Under the pieces are notes generated by a model, which was not told the DNA's origin, searched no databases, and saw only the letters and a list, made by a program, of their open reading frames with translations. The translations under genes and the position numbers were made by a program. Below, one piece after another: positions 23,530-25,830 of a DNA stretch of 25,830 bases. Origin of the DNA: a virus; the IMG/VR virus record IMGVR_UViG_3300035070_001960, positions 1 to 25,830 of that record; one strand, 5' to 3'. Numbering within the stretch: the stretch's first letter is position 1; each line of letters starts with the position of its first letter.

Positions 23530-24083
23530 GATGAACTCCTTTTTGAGATCACCAAATGCGTTCTGTCAGGTCCACAGTTAACAAAACTGTGTAGAATTGT
23601 AGTATCAACCTCATAGAGACAACCATCAGCGGGTATGTGCATTATCTGATTCAAAGTAGGAAATATAAAGTAAGCATTTGGATTGGTTATAATAGCCAGA
23701 TGATAACGAGGGGAATTGTCTTTGTGAACAGAATAGGTTGTGTAAGCATTCATTTCCATAATTCTAGCACGTTCACCATTCGTGTCCTGTATCATGTCAG
23801 CAAAAACCGTGCCTTCATAAACTTCATTCAATATTGTGTATTCTGATTGTACCTTTATGATACGGTCTTTCTTCTCACGGTGTTCACCAGTTCCATCTGT
23901 ATATGGATTAACGACATTCTTGTCGCTGCGTTGCAAGCAAGTCTGCCGTCTTTGTCCATATATACCAGTGCCCAAGACTTTATCACTGTCATACAGTTTA
24001 TCGCCTAGACGCAACTGTATTAGCTCCCATTCAACTATACATCTATCTAGATCATAGCAGTAATTTGTTTTTCTTATTGCCAT
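23526..24083 (-). CDS. Putative 2-oxoglutarate/Fe(II) oxygenase, aspartyl/asparaginyl hydroxylase-like
   Basis: 185 aa. The C-terminal half has the double-stranded beta-helix signature of the Asp/Asn beta-hydroxylase family: H120 and D122 in SVHKDNSPRYHL, LAIITNPNAYFIF, IPADGCLYEVDT, then H165 in ILHSFVNCG and R174 in DRTHLVIS nine residues later. H120, D122 and H165 are the likely iron ligands and R174 the likely 2-oxoglutarate anchor. Such oxygenases are frequent in marine T4-like phages. The N-terminal ~80 residues are unassigned. Substrate unknown: virion protein, host protein or small molecule. It sits downstream of uvsX and two small genes, upstream of the gp5 late promoter, and overlaps the 58-aa gene by ATGA. 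No clear Shine-Dalgarno. Confidence 0.72.
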   Translation of the reverse strand: MAIRKTNYCYDLDRCIVEWELIQLRLGDKLYDSDKVLGTGIYGQRRQTCLQRSDKNVVNPYTDGTGEHREKKDRIIKVQSEYTILNEVYEGTVFADMIQDTNGERARIMEMNAYTTYSVHKDNSPRYHLAIITNPNAYFIFPTLNQIMHIPADGCLYEVDTTILHSFVNCGPDRTHLVISKRSSS

Positions 24084-24093
24084 GGTGGGTTAT

Positions 24094-24363
24094 TTAGACA
24101 GTTCCAATCAATTCATTTGGAAGAATGTAATCATAATTTGCAAGACCAGCAGTATTGCCCTTGGTAATTTCGATATAGACAGAGTTCAAAGACTTTTCCT
24201 TGAAGGGAACATACTTCTTCAACTTCTTGGACTTGTACAGAAACACTCCATCCTTCAACTTAATGTCATCATATGAGTCCTTATCAGAACCAACAGCAGT
24301 TAGAGTTCCGGTAAGAATTTCACCGTAGTCGCCGTTGTATACAACTTCATCACCGATATTCAT
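24094..24363 (-). CDS. 89-aa protein, function unknown
   Basis: Sequence begins MNIGDEVVYNGDYGEILTGT and continues with TAVGSDKDSYDDIKL and KSKKLKKYVPFKEKS. The opening (GDEVVYNGDYGEI) has the look of a small beta-barrel such as an SH3- or KOW-like fold, as seen in many small nucleic-acid or protein binders; this is only a pattern impression. An AAGGAA box lies just upstream of ATG 24363. It is 11 bases upstream of the oxygenase-like gene, likely in the uvsX transcript. Confidence 0.75.
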   Translation of the reverse strand: MNIGDEVVYNGDYGEILTGTLTAVGSDKDSYDDIKLKDGVFLYKSKKLKKYVPFKEKSLNSVYIEITKGNTAGLANYDYILPNELIGTV

Positions 24364-24374
24364 TTTTTCGTTCC

Positions 24375-24569
24375 TTATAGATATTCAAAATTAGTGGATG
24401 TAACAGGGTCTTTATCAGAACCAATCCATTGTTTTGTGGTAGTCACCACTCGAATTCGAGAGTCTTTCTCTGTGAGTGGCTTCGATGAGCCGTTTCTCGA
24501 CTCAAAGACACTCGCCCGATAGTACTCAGTCGTCACCGTCTTGAATGGTTTCTTCACTTCCTGCTCCAT
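24375..24569 (-). CDS. 64-aa protein overlapping the 3' end of uvsX
   Basis: Start chosen at ATG 24569, which has CGGAG seven bases upstream (24577-24581). The frame is open for another 66 codons upstream, but those lie wholly inside uvsX in another frame. The protein (start [20 protein letters not shown], then [20 protein letters not shown], ending [14 protein letters not shown]) is hydrophilic and basic in its first two thirds. It overlaps the uvsX coding end by 44 bases, so the two are translationally linked. No family recognised. Confidence 0.7.
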   Translation of the reverse strand: MEQEVKKPFKTVTTEYYRASVFESRNGSSKPLTEKDSRIRVVTTTKQWIGSDKDPVTSTNFEYL

Positions 24570-25572
24570 ATTTAAACTCCGTTTCTGCTGCAATGTCCAA
24601 CTGATGCATGATATCCTCAGTGAAGTAGGTTTCTGGGTCATTGAGTATCGCTTTACCAAACTGCTTTGACCCATCAGGCAGTTCGTATCTTGTTGACACC
24701 TTCTTGAAGACCTCATACTTCTCTGCCAGTTCCAGCAGACCGTAGTATCGATCCAATCCTTTGTCATATGTCAATCGCACATCCACCATCTTGTTCTCTT
24801 TGGTCAATCTACTCTTGTGGTTCTTACAGTGAATGATATTACCGACAACTTCCGTACCATCTTTCTCTTTCTTCTTGCTGAGATAGATAATACTAGACGC
24901 TGCATACTTCAGACCACTACCACCACCCATTTCTTTGGTAGAAAACAGACCCATACTCTCATAAGTATGATTAGTTACGACCATAGGGATTTTCGCTCGC
25001 CCAAGCTTCAACGTCAGAACTCGAAACGCCGCTTTGAGAACCTGAGCTCTTGTCATATCCCGTGTTTCTTTACCATCCGTGGTATCTTCGACTTCCTTCG
25101 TGGTACTCAGCATACCCAATGAGTCCAGACAGAGGAACAACGGCTTGCGGTTACTCTCAGGTTGCGCCATGTAGTCGTCAATCACTCGAATTGCCTGTGT
25201 GCGAAACTCCTGTACGGTTGTGACAGGAAAGATCACCATACGCTTCGGATCAATTCCACGATCAACAACCATGCTCTTAGTAATCGCACTTTCACTTTCG
25301 AAGTATATGACACCTGAGTCTGGATTTGCATCAAGAAAGTTCTTCACGATACCCATAAGGAAATACGTCTTACCTGTTGCACTCTCTCCTGCAATCGCAG
25401 TAATCTTATTCGAGGGAAGTCCCCCATATATGGAACCACTCAGCAGTCCATTGAAGATATATGAGCCAGTATCAATGAAACTGTCAACATCCCCCGCTTC
25501 AACACCGTCATCTACGATAGCTGCGTACTCATTACCAGCATTCTTGATAACGTCTCTTAGAAAATCATTCAT
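24526..25572 (-). CDS. uvsX: UvsX RecA-like recombinase
   Basis: 348 aa from ATG 25572, chosen because AGGAG lies seven bases upstream (25580-25584); an ATG at 25692 is in frame but has no such support and adds residues unlike the family. T4 UvsX is 391 aa. Walker A GESATGKT is at residues 62-69 and Walker [11 protein letters not shown] at 144-153. [18 protein letters not shown] and [11 protein letters not shown] are further RecA/UvsX core motifs. The C-terminus is acidic, as in the family. UvsX forms filaments on ssDNA and drives strand exchange for recombination-dependent replication and repair, helped by UvsY, gp32 and Dda in T4. The ATG overlaps the stop of a 54-aa membrane gene (ATGA), and a sigma70-type promoter lies 40 bases upstream. 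Confidence 0.95.
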   Translation of the reverse strand: MNDFLRDVIKNAGNEYAAIVDDGVEAGDVDSFIDTGSYIFNGLLSGSIYGGLPSNKITAIAGESATGKTYFLMGIVKNFLDANPDSGVIYFESESAITKSMVVDRGIDPKRMVIFPVTTVQEFRTQAIRVIDDYMAQPESNRKPLFLCLDSLGMLSTTKEVEDTTDGKETRDMTRAQVLKAAFRVLTLKLGRAKIPMVVTNHTYESMGLFSTKEMGGGSGLKYAASSIIYLSKKKEKDGTEVVGNIIHCKNHKSRLTKENKMVDVRLTYDKGLDRYYGLLELAEKYEVFKKVSTRYELPDGSKQFGKAILNDPETYFTEDIMHQLDIAAETEFKYGAGSEETIQDGDD

Positions 25573-25733
25573 ATATTCGCTCCTAGTAAGTAAAAGAATA
25601 GTATTGCTACCACTATATACCCTATTACAAGAAATGTCAAGGTATAAAAGATATATTTTAAAGAAATAAGTGGATGTCTCACAAAGAAACAAACACAGAA
25701 CCCAATGAGTAGTATTAACAGTAGCGCTTCCAT
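25569..25733 (-). CDS. 54-aa two-helix membrane protein
   Basis: Starts [17 protein letters not shown], then a short basic loop [10 protein letters not shown], then [20 protein letters not shown] and YLLGANI. Two predicted transmembrane segments (about residues 3-18 and 29-50) separated by Arg/His/Lys. The TGA stop overlaps the uvsX ATG as ATGA, the same arrangement as other gene pairs here, which favours a real gene. The Shine-Dalgarno is weak (TGGAC about 6 bases before the ATG). Size and topology fit small phage inner-membrane proteins, such as holin-like or exclusion proteins, but nothing specific identifies it. The uvsX promoter lies within it. Confidence 0.6.
   Translation of the reverse strand: MEALLLILLIGFCVCFFVRHPLISLKYIFYTLTFLVIGYIVVAILFFYLLGANI
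25612..25640 (-). promoter_or_regulatory. Sigma70-type promoter for uvsX
   Basis: On the minus strand: TTGACA (25635-25640), a 17-base spacer, then TATAGT (25612-25617). This is a perfect -35 box, optimal spacing and a 5/6 -10 box. Transcription would start near 25605, giving a leader of ~33 bases with the AGGAG box of uvsX. It lies inside the small membrane-protein gene. Confidence 0.7.
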
Positions 25734-25749
25734 AATATGTCCAGTTAAG

Positions 25750-25830
25750 TCAATCAGAGTCGCTCAGTTTTGGGGGTGGGGGCGTTTTCTCCCAATCCTT
25801 GGTGTAGTTATTCTTGTACACTTTGTTACC
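25750..25830 (-). CDS. C-terminal fragment of an unknown gene (5' end beyond the window)
   Basis: An open frame enters from the right edge and ends in TGA at 25750-25752. The visible 26 residues are GNKVYKNNYTKDWEK, TPPPPKLSDSD: a Lys-rich stretch, a run of four prolines and an acidic tail. It reads like a disordered C-terminus. Too short to identify. Confidence 0.5.
   Translation of the reverse strand, partial: GNKVYKNNYTKDWEKTPPPPKLSDSD

Noticed and set aside
24570-24767. Longer version of the 64-aa gene starting at 24767
   Set aside because: The added 66 codons are entirely inside uvsX in another frame. The ATG at 24569 has a good Shine-Dalgarno.
25573-25692. Longer uvsX start at 25692
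   Set aside because: The extra 40 residues are hydrophobic and unlike UvsX, and the region is explained by the promoter and the overlapping 54-aa frame. ATG 25572 has AGGAG at the right distance.
1-25830. tRNA genes, integrase, transposon or auxiliary photosynthesis genes
   Set aside because: None was recognised on either strand; coding on the minus strand is almost continuous and the largest gap is about 60 bases.

Overview
The window reads as one stretch of a T4-like marine myovirus (tailed phage) genome, of the cyanophage/pelagiphage type. Every gene I can support lies on the minus strand, so the natural reading order runs from base 25830 down to base 1. The evidence is a UvsX recombinase, then an ordered baseplate cluster (gp5 hub without lysozyme, gp25, gp6, a gp7-like giant protein, gp8), then a DUF4815-type giant structural protein and fibre proteins with the ELNxLDG and 'DLQIHHD' modules typical of marine phages. 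T4-type late promoter boxes (TATAAATA) stand in front of several structural genes. No host marker, photosynthesis gene, tRNA, integrase or CRISPR array is visible, so the host is undetermined.

Layout in transcription order. (1) 25830-23353 is a replication/accessory block: the tail end of an unknown gene, a 54-aa two-helix membrane protein, uvsX preceded by a near-perfect sigma70-type promoter, two small unknown proteins, a putative 2-oxoglutarate/Fe(II) oxygenase of the aspartyl/asparaginyl hydroxylase type, and a 58-aa protein. Genes are packed with ATGA or longer overlaps. (2) 23347-17718 is the baseplate core: a late promoter that almost touches the gp5 start codon, gp5, a 439-aa virion-like protein, a 94-aa basic protein, gp25 (with its own late promoter) and gp6. 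(3) 17715-10453 holds the 1561-aa gp7-like wedge protein with a long acidic LE(D/S)G-repeat region, a 329-aa fibre-like protein and gp8, the last two with their own late promoters. (4) 10451-3598 encodes what I read as one ancestral giant structural protein now present as two genes: an N-terminal DUF4815 part (1461 aa) that ends in an intein-like Hint domain, and the C-terminal part (822 aa), which starts at a TAATG overlap with its own ribosome binding site. (5) 3596-1 holds a 76-aa coiled-coil protein and a fibre gene that runs off the left edge (1115 codons visible).

The most unusual item is the Hint domain at 6069-6473. It is very AT-rich (about 28% GC by hand count, against about 53% in the 127 bases just upstream), begins with Cys at a plausible splice site, keeps the TxxH motif of block B and the penultimate His of block G, but has Gly where the terminal Asn should be. 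It sits at the point where the giant protein is broken in two. This looks like a fractured gene capped by an autoprocessing domain that could cleave at its N-terminal side but should not splice normally. Other points of note are a late promoter placed so that gp5 mRNA may be leaderless, a strong early-type promoter inside the small membrane gene ahead of uvsX, tandem 71-aa repeats and a 544-codon-spaced duplication in the left-edge fibre gene, an N-terminal module shared by two fibre genes, and a small SGATA module scattered through three different baseplate or structural proteins.
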